From assembly GCF_029945925.1 (NCBI RefSeq), contig NZ_JAQSDN010000035.1:124001-188000 (forward strand): a stretch of 64,000 nt of DNA, given 5' to 3'. This document shows, piece by piece, positions 32,449 to 41,354 of the stretch (position 1 is the stretch's first letter; every line of letters begins with the position of its first letter). The position numbers and the translations under genes are program-made. The stretch comes from Polaromonas sp. (GTDB lineage Bacteria; Pseudomonadota; Gammaproteobacteria; Burkholderiales; Burkholderiaceae_C). The notes under the pieces are model-generated. The model ran no database searches. It was given only the letters and a program-made list of their open reading frames with translations, and was not told the origin of the DNA.

Positions 32449-35400
32449 TCACGTCCCCGACAGCAAGGCCGCATTGCCTCCCGCCGCCGTGGTGTTCACG
32501 GTAACGGTCTGTTCGGCGCAGAAGCGATACAGGTAGTGCGGGCCGCCGGCTTTGGGGCCGGTGCCGCTGAGGCCCTCGCCGCCGAAAGGCTGGCTACCCA
32601 CCACCGCACCGATCATGTTGCGGTTGATGTAGATGTTGCCGACATGCGCGGCCGCGGCCAGCGCCTGGGCGCGCGAGTCGATGCGGGTCTGGATGCCCAG
32701 CGTGAGGCCGTAGCCGGGCGTGGCACCGCCCGGTGCTGCCGATGAACCGAGGGCGTTGATCTGCGCGATGACGGCCTCGGGCGTGTTCAGCGCGCCGCTG
32801 CCCCAGCGCACGATCTGCAGCACCGGGCCGAAAATTTCGTCTTTCACCTCGGCCAGGCTGGCAACTTCAAAGGCGCCGGGCAGGACCAGATTTGCTATTG
32901 AATCAGGAGCTGCTTGCGCCCGACCAGCAAGGGCTGGAAGCACTTTCGACGTTGAACCCAGGCGTTGCAGGTGGTTCTGGATGTTGTCATACGCCTCGCG
33001 GTCTATCACCGGGCCGACGTCGGTGGAAAGCTGGGCAGGGTCGCCGACGGCCAGTTCCTGCAGCGCACCCTGAATCATCTCCATCACCTTGTCGGCAATG
33101 CCCTCGTGCACACACAGCAGGCGCAGCGCTGAGCAGCGCTGGCCGGCGGAGCGGAAGGCGCTTTGCACCACGGCGTCCACCACCTGCTCGGGCAGGGCGC
33201 TGCTGTCGACCAGCATGGCGTTGATGCCGCCGGTCTCGGCAATCAGCGGAACGATGGGGCCGTCCTTGGCGGCGAGCGCCCGGTTGATGATTTTGGCAAC
33301 CTGGGTGGAGCCGGTGAACACCACACCGGCGATGCCCGGCGCCGCCACCAGCGCCGCACCGACGGTGTCGCCAGGGCCGTGCAAGAGCTGCAGCGCGCCT
33401 TCGGGCACACCGGCGGCGTGCAGCAGCTTCACCGCTTCCCAGGCCACACCCGGCGTCTGCTCGGCGGGTTTGGCCAGCACCGCATTGCCGGTGGCCAGCG
33501 CGGCGGCGACCTGGCCGGTGAAAATGGCCAGCGGAAAATTCCACGGGCTGATGCAGACCCAGACGCCGCGTGCGGTCAGGCGCAGCTCGTTGGTTTCACC
33601 CGTCGGCCCCGGCAAGGCGATGGGCGCCATGATGCGTTCGGCTTCGCCCGCGTAGTAGCGCAGGAAGTCGATCGCCTCGCGCACCTCGGACACCGCGTCG
33701 CCCCAGGTCTTGAAGGCCTCCCGGACCAGCAGCGCGCAGAAGGCGGGCATCTGCTGCTGCAGCGCATCGGCGGCGCGGCGCAAGGTGGCCGCGCGTTCGG
33801 CCACCGCCACTTTGCTCCATTTTTGATAGCTGGCTGCGCCCGTCGTGACTGCGCTGGAGGCCAATTTGGCATCAAACTCCGGTACAGCGGGCACCTGCAC
33901 CGTCTTGAAGGCAGCAAACAACGGCGCACGCATGGCCTCCACCGTGAGGTCCAGCCCCTCGCTGTTGGGGCGGCCGGGACCGTACAGGGCGGGCGGCAGC
34001 GGCAAGGACGCTTCGGGTTCCACACGCAGGGGCGAGGTCAGCAGCTGTTCCATGCCCACCGATTCGTCAGCGAGCTGGTGCACAAACGAGGAGTTGGCGC
34101 CGTTTTCCAGCAGGCGCCGCACCAGGTAGGCCAGCAGGTCGCGGTGGGCGCCCACCGGGGCGTAGACGCGGCAGGCAATTTGGGGGGTTTTCAGCACCTC
34201 GCGGAAGACGCCTTCGCCCATGCCGTGCAGCCTTTGTAATTCAAACTGGGCTGGCACTGGGTGTGCAGGGCCCTCACCCCCGCCCTCTCCCGGGGGGAGA
34301 GGGGGCCATGCGGTATCGGTCTTACTCCCTCTCCCCTTGGGAGAGGGCTGGGGTGAGGGCTCCCCGGCTGGCGGTTCAACAGGGCCTGTCCTGAGCCCGG
34401 CGAAGGGCTCAACGCGAACGGCCTGGGCCATCTGCAAAATCGCCGCAATCGTCCCCGCGTTGTGCCCCGCGAACTGCGGATAAATCGCGTCGGGCGCGGC
34501 CAGCAGGGCCTGCGCGCAGGCGAGGTAGGACACATCGGTGTGGTGCTTGTGGGTGAACACCGGGTAGTGCGGCAGGCCCAGCTCCTGCGCGCGCTTGATT
34601 TCCGAGTCCCAGTAAGCGCCCTTGACCAGGCGGCACATGAAACGCAGCCGGTATTGGCGGGCCATCGCAATGACGTGGTCGATCAGGTCCAGCGCACGCG
34701 TCTGGTAGGCCTGCAGGGCCAAGCCGAAGCCCTGCCACTGCGGCTGCTGCTGCGCCACCAAAGCGGCCAGGGCTTCAAACACGTCCAGCGAGAGTTCGAG
34801 CCGGTCCACCTCTTCGGCGTCGATGGTCAGGTTGATGTTGGCGCGTGCGGCCAGCTCACACAAGCCCCAGACGCGCGGCACCAGCTCGGCCAGCACGCGC
34901 GCGTGCTGCGCGTCCTCGTAACGCGGGTGCAGCGCGCTGAGCTTGATGGATATACCGTCATTTTGCTCACACGCCCTTTCCACACCTGCGCGGGCAGCTA
35001 TGGATTCAATAGCATGGGTATAGCTGGTGAGGTAGTGCAGCGCATCGGCCTCGGTGCGCGCGCCCTCGCCCAACATGTCGTAGCTGAAGCGCAGGCCGGG
35101 GATGTCCTTTCGCGAACGGTCGGCTTCCTTCATCGCCTCGCCGATGTTCTGCCCCAGCACAAACTGCCGGCCCAGCAGTTGCACCGCGCGCAGGGTGGCT
35201 GCCACCACGGTGCGCGCGCCAAGCTTGCTCATGAGGCCAGGTTCGGCAGCCTGTCCTGAGCTTGTCGAAGGGGGCAGAAACTTCTTGGACATGGCGATGG
35301 CCGAGGCCGACAAGCGCGCCATCATGGCGTCGCTGGCGCCGTCAAAATCGGCACGGCCCAGCTGGTCGGCGGTCAGGGCAATCGCGGTCTCGGCGTCGGG

Positions 35401-35646
35401 CACGCGCATCAGCGCCTCGGCCAGGCGCATCAGGGCCAGGCCTTCGGCGCTGGAAATCGGGTACTCCTTGAGCAGGCTTTCCATGGCCCAAAACGGCGGA
35501 GGGTTGTTGCGCACCGCCTGCACCCAGGGCCGGGCCAGGGGTGCGGCGGCGGCCCAGTCCAGTGCCCCGGCCAGCGCCTGCAGATGCCCGGAAACGATGC
35601 TGGCTTCGGGCCGGTAAGGGAAAGGAAGGCGTGCCTGCTGGGACAT
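32449..35646 (-). CDS. putA: Bifunctional proline dehydrogenase / glutamate semialdehyde dehydrogenase
   Basis: A 1,065-residue PutA converting proline to glutamate in two steps. The N-terminal half is the FAD proline dehydrogenase (GISIKLSALHPRYEDAQ, then FMCRLVKGAYWDSEIKRAQ). The C-terminal half is an aldehyde dehydrogenase with ISPWNFPLAIFTGQ, the general-base region PLIAETGG and catalytic Cys in GQRCSALR (about residue 837). It lacks the N-terminal ribbon-helix-helix of E. coli PutA, so it is not self-regulating. The divergent Lrp gene is the likely regulator. It is longer than usual short PutAs (about 1,000 aa). Repeat-derived stretches appear in frame near residues 125, 210-229, 413-460, 591-609 and 899-918. 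GGAGATTTTC precedes the ATG. Confidence 0.93.
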   Translation of the reverse strand: MSQQARLPFPYRPEASIVSGHLQALAGALDWAAAAPLARPWVQAVRNNPPPFWAMESLLKEYPISSAEGLALMRLAEALMRVPDAETAIALTADQLGRADFDGASDAMMARLSASAIAMSKKFLPPSTSSGQAAEPGLMSKLGARTVVAATLRAVQLLGRQFVLGQNIGEAMKEADRSRKDIPGLRFSYDMLGEGARTEADALHYLTSYTHAIESIAARAGVERACEQNDGISIKLSALHPRYEDAQHARVLAELVPRVWGLCELAARANINLTIDAEEVDRLELSLDVFEALAALVAQQQPQWQGFGLALQAYQTRALDLIDHVIAMARQYRLRFMCRLVKGAYWDSEIKRAQELGLPHYPVFTHKHHTDVSYLACAQALLAAPDAIYPQFAGHNAGTIAAILQMAQAVRVEPFAGLRTGPVEPPAGEPSPQPSPKGRGSKTDTAWPPLPPGEGGGEGPAHPVPAQFELQRLHGMGEGVFREVLKTPQIACRVYAPVGAHRDLLAYLVRRLLENGANSSFVHQLADESVGMEQLLTSPLRVEPEASLPLPPALYGPGRPNSEGLDLTVEAMRAPLFAAFKTVQVPAVPEFDAKLASSAVTTGAASYQKWSKVAVAERAATLRRAADALQQQMPAFCALLVREAFKTWGDAVSEVREAIDFLRYYAGEAERIMAPIALPGPTGETNELRLTARGVWVCISPWNFPLAIFTGQVAAALATGNAVLAKPAEQTPGVAWEAVKLLHAAGVPEGALQLLHGPGDTVGAALVAAPGIAGVVFTGSTQVAKIINRALAAKDGPIVPLIAETGGINAMLVDSSALPEQVVDAVVQSAFRSAGQRCSALRLLCVHEGIADKVMEMIQGALQELAVGDPAQLSTDVGPVIDREAYDNIQNHLQRLGSTSKVLPALAGRAQAAPDSIANLVLPGAFEVASLAEVKDEIFGPVLQIVRWGSGALNTPEAVIAQINALGSSAAPGGATPGYGLTLGIQTRIDSRAQALAAAAHVGNIYINRNMIGAVVGSQPFGGEGLSGTGPKAGGPHYLYRFCAEQTVTVNTTAAGGNAALLSGT
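32893..32950 (+). repeat. Family B repeat inside putA (B5)
   Basis: GCTATTGAATCAGGAGCTGC followed by the CAGCAAGGGCTGGAAGCACTTTC block. It is read on the minus strand as SKVLPALAGRAQAAPDSIAN within the aldehyde dehydrogenase half, without breaking the frame. Confidence 0.78.
33820..33876 (+). repeat. Family B repeat inside putA (B6)
   Basis: TTTTTGATAGCTGGCTGCGC followed by a GCGCTGGAGGCCAATTTGGC block. It is in frame, between the proline dehydrogenase and aldehyde dehydrogenase regions, encoding ASSAVTTGAASYQK. It is more diverged than B5. Confidence 0.6.
34270..34360. repeat. Two family D palindromes inside putA
   Basis: CCCTCACCCCCGCCCTCTCC with its G-rich partner, then CCCTCTCCCCTTGGGAGAGGG and TGGGGTGAGGGC about 45 bp later. 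In frame they encode the segments SPQPSPKGRG and PLPPGEGGGEG, which are foreign to PutA. Confidence 0.82.
34382..34420. repeat. Family C repeat inside putA
   Basis: GGGCCTGTCCTGAGC-CCGGCGAAGGGCTC, directly next to the family D pair, in frame. Confidence 0.65.
34960..35016 (-). repeat. Family B repeat inside putA (B7)
   Basis: Reverse-orientation copy: GCGCGGGCAGCTATGGATTC followed by AATAGC, preceded by the TTTTGC...GCCC block. In frame it encodes HAIESIAARAGVERACEQND, directly before the conserved GISIKLSALHPRYE. Confidence 0.68.
35242..35274. repeat. Family C repeat inside putA
   Basis: CCTGTCCTGAGCTTGTCGAAGG, identical to the core of the intergenic copies at 7131-7200. It is in frame and encodes PPSTSSGQA near residue 127. 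Confidence 0.78.
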
Positions 35647-35742
35647 GAAAATCTCCGTAACCTGGTGAATAACGCCATGTTCTCTGGATTCGATGGGAAT
35701 TTCACGCTAAATTCAACCATCAATCCTGAATAATTCACTAGC

Positions 35743-36222
35743 ATGACCGACACCCCGCCCGACATCGACCGCATCGACCTGAAGATTTTGAGCGTGTTGC
35801 AGCAGGACGGGCGCCTGTCCAACCTCAAGCTGGCCGAAGCGGTGGCGCTGTCACCCACGGCCGTGCTGGCGCGCGTGCAGCGGCTCACGCGCGACGGCTA
35901 CATCCTGGGTTACGAGGCGCGGCTGAACCCGCTCAAGTTGGGCGCCGGCATGCTGGTGTTCGTCGAGGTGCTGCTGGACCGCACCACGCCCCATGTGTTT
36001 GAGGCCTTCAAGGCCGCGGTGCAGGTGTACCCGCAGATCATGGAATGCCACATGGTGGCCGGCGGCTTTGACTACCTGCTCAAGACCCGCATGGCCGACA
36101 TGGCGGCCTACCGCGACTTCGCCGGCAACGCGCTGTGGCAGTTGCCCGGCGTGCGCGAAACCCGCACCTACGCGGTGATGGAAGAGGTCAAGAACACCAC
36201 CCAGTTGGCCCTGGGTGTGTAA
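35743..36222 (+). CDS. Lrp/AsnC-family regulator (PutR-like)
   Basis: A 159-residue Lrp/AsnC protein. The N-terminal HTH (IDLKILSVLQQDGRLSNLKL, AEAVALSPTAVLARVQRL) is followed by a RAM ligand-binding domain (VFVEVLLDRT; CHMVAGGFDYLLKTRM). It is divergent from putA with 96 bp between the starts, the arrangement of proline-responsive PutR/BkdR regulators, so it probably activates putA with proline as signal. Length is typical. The effector is an inference. Confidence 0.88.
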   Translation: MTDTPPDIDRIDLKILSVLQQDGRLSNLKLAEAVALSPTAVLARVQRLTRDGYILGYEARLNPLKLGAGMLVFVEVLLDRTTPHVFEAFKAAVQVYPQIMECHMVAGGFDYLLKTRMADMAAYRDFAGNALWQLPGVRETRTYAVMEEVKNTTQLALGV

Positions 36223-36400
36223 GCACAGCAACTGCAGCGCAGGCAGCGGCGGGCCATTCGCGCTTTTTTAAGCAAAAGTTCGCATCTTCGGGGCAAACCG
36301 CGTTGTCAAATTCAGTTATTTAAACTAAGTTGGCCTCGGGTAGGTTCTGCCTTGCATAGGCAACCCGCCCGCATCGTCCAAAAACGCCACGGAGTCCAAC

Positions 36401-37540
36401 ATGAATTTTTTCCAACGATGGGGCGCCTGCAGCCTGCTTGCGGTCCTGCTCACGGCGCCCGGCCATGCGGCGGACATCGGCGTCACGGACAAGGAAATCC
36501 TGGTGGGGCAGTTCGCGGCCCAGACCGGCCCCGCCGCTGAACTCGGCAAACGCATGCAGTTGGGCATGCTGGCGCATTTCAAGGCGGTCAACGCGGCCGG
36601 CGGCATCAACGGCCGCACCATCCGGCTGGTGTCGCGCGACGACGGGTATGAACCGGAGAAGGCGGCGGCCGCCGTCAAGGCGCTGATCGAGGAGGACAAG
36701 GTGTTTGCGCTGGTGGGCTCGGTCGGCACGCCGACCACGCTGGCGGCGGTGCCCGCCATCAATGCGGCCGGCATTCCGCTGATCGGTCCCTTCACCGGCG
36801 CGCAGGCCCTGCGCGAACCGCTCAACCGCAACATTTTTCATGTGCGCGCCAGCTACTTTGACGAAACCGAACGCATCGTGCAGCACCTGAGCACGCTGGG
36901 CATCAAGAAGATTGCGGTGTTCTACCAGAACGACTCCTACGGCAAGGCCGGCCTGGAAGGCGTGACGCGGGCGCTGACCAAACGCAACCTCAAGCCCGCC
37001 GCCACCGTGACGGTGGAGCGCAATTCGGTCGACGTCGCCGCCGCATGGGCCGAACTCCTGAAAGCCGCCCCGGAGGCGGTGGTGCAGATCAGCGCCTACA
37101 AATCGTGCGCGGCGCTGATCAAGCTGGCGCGCAGCAAGGGTTACGGCGGGCAGTTTTTCAATGTGAGCTTTGTCGGCTCCACAGCCCTGTCGGCGGAGCT
37201 GGGCGATGCCGGGGCCGGTGTCACGATTTCTCAGGTGGTTCCCTTTCCTTACACCCCGTCGTCTGCCGTGGTACGCGAATACCAGCAGCGCATGACAGAG
37301 GCCGGGCACAAGGACTTCGACTTCTCCAGCATGGAGGGCTTCCTGGCGGCCAAGGTGTTTGTCGAGGGCGTGCGTCGCGCCGGCAAGACGCTGACGCGCG
37401 AGAGCCTGGTCACCGGGCTGGAGTCGATGCGCGAGGTCAACCTGGGCGGCTTCATCGTGAACTATGGGCCCAAAAACCACGAGGGCTCGCGCTACACCGA
37501 CCTGACCATCATCGGCCGGGGCGGGCGGTTTGTGCGATAG
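36401..37540 (+). CDS. Periplasmic binding protein, LivK-type (branched-chain amino acid ABC)
   Basis: A 379-residue type I periplasmic binding protein. Residues 1-24 are a Sec signal (ending GHAA-D). The mature start DIGVTDKEILVGQFAAQTGP is the standard opening of LivK/HAAT proteins, and ALVGSVGTPTTLAAVPAINA and KKIAVFYQNDSYGKAGLEGV follow. No permease or ATPase gene is adjacent; lone binding proteins like this are very common in Comamonadaceae. The ligand may be an amino acid or an aromatic acid. It is 178 bp downstream of the Lrp gene, in the same direction. Confidence 0.85.
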   Translation: MNFFQRWGACSLLAVLLTAPGHAADIGVTDKEILVGQFAAQTGPAAELGKRMQLGMLAHFKAVNAAGGINGRTIRLVSRDDGYEPEKAAAAVKALIEEDKVFALVGSVGTPTTLAAVPAINAAGIPLIGPFTGAQALREPLNRNIFHVRASYFDETERIVQHLSTLGIKKIAVFYQNDSYGKAGLEGVTRALTKRNLKPAATVTVERNSVDVAAAWAELLKAAPEAVVQISAYKSCAALIKLARSKGYGGQFFNVSFVGSTALSAELGDAGAGVTISQVVPFPYTPSSAVVREYQQRMTEAGHKDFDFSSMEGFLAAKVFVEGVRRAGKTLTRESLVTGLESMREVNLGGFIVNYGPKNHEGSRYTDLTIIGRGGRFVR

Positions 37541-37583
37541 GGCCTGTTCCCCCTATAGTGATGTTTTTTTTGGAGGACCCGCC

Positions 37584-38156
37584 ATGAAAGACCTGACACC
37601 TTATCGCCTTTGGAGTGGCGCCGCGCTGGCACTGCTTGCCCTCTCCGCCCAGCCGGTGATGGCACAGTCCCTCAAGCCCGGTTTGTGGGAGATCAACAAC
37701 AAAATGCAGTCCAGCTCGGGCCAGATGGAAAAAGCCATGGCCGAGGCGCAAAAGCAGATGGCAACCATGCCGCCCGAGCAGCGCAAGATGATGCAGGACA
37801 TGATGGCCAAACAGGGCATGTCCATGGGCCCCGGTGCCGGAGGCAACATGGCCGTGAAAATCTGCATGACCAAAGAAATGGTGGAGCGCAATGAGCTGCC
37901 CGCCCAGCAGGGCGACTGCAAGACCACGAACTCGCCACGTTCGGGCAACACCATGAAGATGTCGTTTGCCTGCACCCAGCCGCCGTCCAGCGGCGAAGGC
38001 ACGGTCACCTTTGTCAGCCCCGAGGCCTACACGATGAAGATGACCATGAAAAGCATGATGCAGGGCAAGCCGGAAACCATGACCATGGACGGCGGCGGCA
38101 AGTGGCTGTCGGCGGACTGCGGAAACATCAAGCCTATGGTTGTTCCCAAAAAATAA
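37584..38156 (+). CDS. DUF3617-family secreted protein
   Basis: A 190-residue protein with a signal peptide (ALALLALSAQPVMA-Q) and the DUF3617 opening LKPGLWEINNKMQSSSGQ. The mature part is rich in Met, Lys and Gln, has cysteines spaced for disulfides (KICMTKEM, GDCKTTN, FACTQ, SADCGNIK), and ends in a lysine pair. It should be periplasmic, and its function is unknown. GGAGG lies seven bases ahead of the ATG. It converges on yggS, with a family A repeat between them. Confidence 0.82.
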   Translation: MKDLTPYRLWSGAALALLALSAQPVMAQSLKPGLWEINNKMQSSSGQMEKAMAEAQKQMATMPPEQRKMMQDMMAKQGMSMGPGAGGNMAVKICMTKEMVERNELPAQQGDCKTTNSPRSGNTMKMSFACTQPPSSGEGTVTFVSPEAYTMKMTMKSMMQGKPETMTMDGGGKWLSADCGNIKPMVVPKK

Positions 38157-38196
38157 TTGGGACGAGCCACCGGCGGCTGCGAGAATCTTTCTCCCT

Positions 38197-38291
38197 TCAA
38201 GCCGGGGCCGCGGAACCGGCTTCGCCGGGCCGCAGGCGCAGCGGCCCCCTCGGGGGGCAGGGAGCTACACGCAGTGAGCGACCGTGGGGGC
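38197..38291 (-). repeat. Family A post-stop repeat, copy 2
   Basis: Minus-orientation copy that begins directly after the yggS TAA (38294-38292), in the same sense as yggS. It has the same GCCCCCACGG start and GCGGCCCC-GGCTTG end as the other copies. Confidence 0.88.
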
Positions 38292-39014
38292 TTATCTAGC
38301 ACCGAAAATGGCGGTCCCCACCCGCACCATGGTGCTGCCGGCATGAATGGCCGCTTCCAGGTCGGCCGTCATGCCCATCGACAGCGTGTCCATGGCCTGC
38401 GGCAACACGCCAGCCCGATTTATCTGGTCAAAAAGGTCTGCAGCCCTTTTGTGGACAGCGCAAGCAGCTACAAAATGAGGAGCAGGCTCGGGAATCGACA
38501 TGAGGCCGCGCAGCTGCAGCCGCGGCAGCCGCGCGACCTCGACCGCCAGTGCCTGGGCGTCCTGCGGCGTCACGCCGGACTTGGTGGCACCGCCGTCGAT
38601 GTTGACCTGCAGGCACACCTGCAGCGGGGGCAAATGCGGCGGGCGCTGCTCGCTCAGGCGCTGCGCAATCTTCAGGCGGTCCACCGACTGCACCCAGTCG
38701 AAATGCTCGGCGACCAGCCGCGTCTTGTTGCTCTGGATGGGGCCGATGCAGTGCCACTCCGAAGGGCGGGAGGGCGGCAAGCCAAGGTGATCGGCTTCCC
38801 ATCCGCGAACCGCAAGAATTTTGTCCACCCCCTCCTGGATGTAGTTCTCGCCGAAAGCGCGCTGCCCGTCGGACATCGCGTCGATCACTGCATCGGCACC
38901 GAAGGTCTTGGACACGGCCAGCAGTCGCACGCTGGCGGGGTCGCGTCCGGCAGCGACACAGGCCGTGGTTATACGGTCACGGACAAGTTGGAGGTTGCGC
39001 ACAATCATGGTCAT
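38292..39014 (-). CDS. YggS-family PLP homeostasis protein
   Basis: A 240-residue PLP-binding protein of the YggS/PROSC family, which buffers pyridoxal phosphate without known enzyme activity. The PLP lysine lies in LLAVSKTFGADAVIDA, with FGENYIQEG, WHCIGPIQSNK and LSMGMTADLEAAI in the usual order. A stretch near residues 172-195 (PHFVAACAVHKRAADLFDQI) contains family B-derived sequence (B8), yet all conserved blocks are retained. It is divergent from pilT, with only 33 bp between starts, the standard pilT-yggS arrangement in proteobacteria. Confidence 0.9.
   Translation of the reverse strand: MTMIVRNLQLVRDRITTACVAAGRDPASVRLLAVSKTFGADAVIDAMSDGQRAFGENYIQEGVDKILAVRGWEADHLGLPPSRPSEWHCIGPIQSNKTRLVAEHFDWVQSVDRLKIAQRLSEQRPPHLPPLQVCLQVNIDGGATKSGVTPQDAQALAVEVARLPRLQLRGLMSIPEPAPHFVAACAVHKRAADLFDQINRAGVLPQAMDTLSMGMTADLEAAIHAGSTMVRVGTAIFGAR
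38428..38484 (-). repeat. Family B repeat inside yggS (B8)
   Basis: Reverse-orientation, diverged copy (GTCTGCAGCCCTTTTGTGGA block, then GCGCAAGCAGCTAC). It is in frame inside yggS. Arm similarity is weaker than in B2 and B3. Confidence 0.55.
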
Positions 39015-39047
39015 AATCCAACTGTAAACTTATGAGGGATCCCCGGG

Positions 39048-40091
39048 ATGGACATTACCCAACTGCTGGCTTTTAGCGTCAAGAACAAGGCGTCCGATCT
39101 GCATCTGTCAGCGGGCCTGCCGCCCATGATCCGGGTGCACGGGGATGTCAGGCGCATCAATGTCGACCCGCTGGACCACAAACAGGTTCATGCCATGGTG
39201 TACGACATCATGAACGACACCCAGCGCAAGAACTACGAAGAATTCCTGGAGATCGACTTCTCCTTCGAGATCGACGGCCTGGCGCGTTTTCGTGTCAACG
39301 CCTTCAACCAGAACCGCGGCGCGGGCGCCGTGTTCCGGACCATCCCCTCGAAAATCCTGACGCTCGAGCAGCTGGGCGCGCCGAAAATTTTCGGCGACCT
39401 GGCGATGAAGCCGCGCGGCATGGTGCTGGTCACCGGCCCGACCGGCTCGGGCAAGTCCACCACGCTGGCGGCCATGGTCAACTACCTCAACGAAACCGAA
39501 TACGGCCACATCCTGACGGTGGAAGACCCAATCGAGTTTGTGCACGAATCGAAAAAATGCCTGATCAACCAGCGCGAGGTCGGCCCGCACACGCTGAGCT
39601 TCAGCGCGGCGCTCAAGTCCGCGCTGCGTGAAGACCCGGACGCCATCCTGGTCGGCGAGATGCGCGACCTGGAAACCATACGCCTGGCGATGACGGCCGC
39701 TGAAACCGGCCACCTGGTGTTTGGCACCTTGCACACCTCGAGCGCCGCCAAGACCATCGACCGGATCATCGACGTGTTCCCGGCCGAGGAAAAAGACATG
39801 ATCCGCGCGATGTTGTCGGAATCGCTACAGGCCGTGATCTCGCAGACCCTGTGCAAGACCAAGGACGGCCAGGGCCGCGTCGCCGCGCACGAGATCATGC
39901 TGGGCACCAGCGCCATCCGCAACCTGATCCGCGAGGCCAAGGTCGCGCAGATGTACTCGTCCATCCAGACCGGTAACAGCGTGGGCATGCAGACGCTGGA
40001 CCAGAACCTGACCGACCTCGTCAAGCGCAACGTCATTTCCGCCGCAGAAGCACGCGGCAAGGCGAAAATACCCGAGAACTTCCCCGGCTGA
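39048..40091 (+). CDS. pilT: Type IV pilus retraction ATPase PilT
   Basis: A 347-residue hexameric ATPase that powers retraction of type IV pili. The N-terminal PAS-like domain opens MDITQLLAFSVKNKASDLHL. The Walker A GPTGSGKST is at residues 130-138, and the Asp and His boxes (ILTVEDPIEFVHESKK; VFGTLHTSSAAKTIDRIIDV) are present. The C-terminal AIRNLIREAK is the PilT retraction signature. Length is exact for the family. PilU follows 125 bp downstream, with a family A repeat between them. Confidence 0.97.
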   Translation: MDITQLLAFSVKNKASDLHLSAGLPPMIRVHGDVRRINVDPLDHKQVHAMVYDIMNDTQRKNYEEFLEIDFSFEIDGLARFRVNAFNQNRGAGAVFRTIPSKILTLEQLGAPKIFGDLAMKPRGMVLVTGPTGSGKSTTLAAMVNYLNETEYGHILTVEDPIEFVHESKKCLINQREVGPHTLSFSAALKSALREDPDAILVGEMRDLETIRLAMTAAETGHLVFGTLHTSSAAKTIDRIIDVFPAEEKDMIRAMLSESLQAVISQTLCKTKDGQGRVAAHEIMLGTSAIRNLIREAKVAQMYSSIQTGNSVGMQTLDQNLTDLVKRNVISAAEARGKAKIPENFPG

Positions 40092-40095
40092 ACAT

Positions 40096-40190
40096 GCCCC
40101 CACGGTCGCTCACTTCGTGTAGCTCCCTGCCCCCCGCGGGGGCCGCTGCGCCTGCGGCCCGGCAAAGCCGGTTCCGCGGCCCCTGCTTGA
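40096..40190 (+). repeat. Family A post-stop repeat, copy 3
   Basis: Begins four bases after the pilT stop (40089-40091), in the sense direction, and ends 26 bp before the pilU start. It could form hairpins in the pilT-pilU transcript and so modulate their relative expression. Confidence 0.88.
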
Positions 40191-40216
40191 TTAAAGAATT
40201 TTGAAAAGGAGCGCTC

Positions 40217-41353
40217 ATGGAACGCGACCAGGCCAGTAAATTCATCAACGACCTTCTCAAGCTGATGGTCAGCCGCAACGGCAGCGACTTGTTCATCACC
40301 GGCGATTTCCCGCCCGCGATGAAGGTCGACGGCAAGGTCACCAAGGTCTCGCCGCAGCCGCTCAACGCCGGCCACACGCTGGCCCTGGCGCGCGCCATCA
40401 TGAACGACAAGCAGGCCGCCGAGTTCGAGCGCACCAAGGAGTGCAACTTCGCGATCTCGCCGCCCGGCGTCGGCCGCTTTCGCGTCAACGCTTTCATCCA
40501 GCAGGGCAAGGTCGGCATGGTGATGCGGGTGATTCCGGCGGTGCTGCCGACCATCGACGGCCTGGGCGTGCCGCAGGTGCTCAAGGACGTGGTGATGTCC
40601 AAGCGCGGCCTGTGCATCCTGGTGGGCGCCACCGGTTCGGGCAAGTCGACCACGCTGGCGGCGATGGTGGACTGGCGCAACGAAAACTCCTTCGGCCACA
40701 TCATCACCATCGAGGACCCGGTGGAGTTTGTGCACCCGCACAAGAACTGCGTGATCACGCAGCGCGAAGTGGGCCTGGACACCGACAGCTGGGAAGCCGC
40801 GCTGAAAAACACCCTGCGCCAGGCGCCGGACGTGATCCTGATGGGCGAGGTGCGCGACCGTGAAACCATGGAACACGCCGTCGCCTTTGCCGAAACCGGT
40901 CACCTGTGCCTGTGCACGCTGCATGCCAACAGCGCCAACCAGGCGCTGGACCGCATCATCAACTTCTTCCCGGAAGAGCGCCGCGCCCAGTTGCTGATGG
41001 ACCTGTCGCTGAACATGAAGGCCATGATCTCGCAGCGCCTGGTGCCCAAGCAGGACAGCAAGGGCCGCGTCGCCGCCGTGGAGGTGATGCTGAACACGCC
41101 GCTGATTTCCGACCTGATCTTCAAGGGCGAGGTCTCCGAGATCAAGGAAATCATGAAGAAAAGCCGCAACCTCGGCATGCAGACCTTCGACCAAGCGCTC
41201 TTCGATGCCTTCGAAAGCAACATGATCACTTACGAAGACGCGCTGCGAAACGCCGACTCGGTCAACGACCTGCGGCTGCAGATCAAGCTCAACTCCCAGC
41301 GCGCCAGGACGCAGGATCTGGCGGCCGGCACCGAACACATGGCCATTGTCTAG
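40217..41353 (+). CDS. pilU: PilT-dependent accessory retraction ATPase PilU
   Basis: A 378-residue paralogue of PilT. The opening MERDQASKFINDLLKLMVSR, the Walker A GATGSGKST (residues 137-145), the Asp-box IITIEDPVEFVHPHKN and the His-box CLCTLHANSANQALDRIINF are present. The C-terminus is longer than in PilT and ends in a basic and polar tail, as in PilU. It forms the usual pilT-pilU pair; AAAGGAGC precedes the ATG. Confidence 0.95.
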   Translation: MERDQASKFINDLLKLMVSRNGSDLFITGDFPPAMKVDGKVTKVSPQPLNAGHTLALARAIMNDKQAAEFERTKECNFAISPPGVGRFRVNAFIQQGKVGMVMRVIPAVLPTIDGLGVPQVLKDVVMSKRGLCILVGATGSGKSTTLAAMVDWRNENSFGHIITIEDPVEFVHPHKNCVITQREVGLDTDSWEAALKNTLRQAPDVILMGEVRDRETMEHAVAFAETGHLCLCTLHANSANQALDRIINFFPEERRAQLLMDLSLNMKAMISQRLVPKQDSKGRVAAVEVMLNTPLISDLIFKGEVSEIKEIMKKSRNLGMQTFDQALFDAFESNMITYEDALRNADSVNDLRLQIKLNSQRARTQDLAAGTEHMAIV

Positions 41354-41354
41354 G

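Noticed and set aside
32449..35646. putA as a pseudogene because of repeat insertions
   Set aside because: The frame is uninterrupted, all catalytic motifs of both domains are intact and the start has a good ribosome site.
39482..41338. 618-codon minus-strand frame across pilT and pilU
   Set aside because: It spans two real genes and the repeat between them, with no recognisable protein features.
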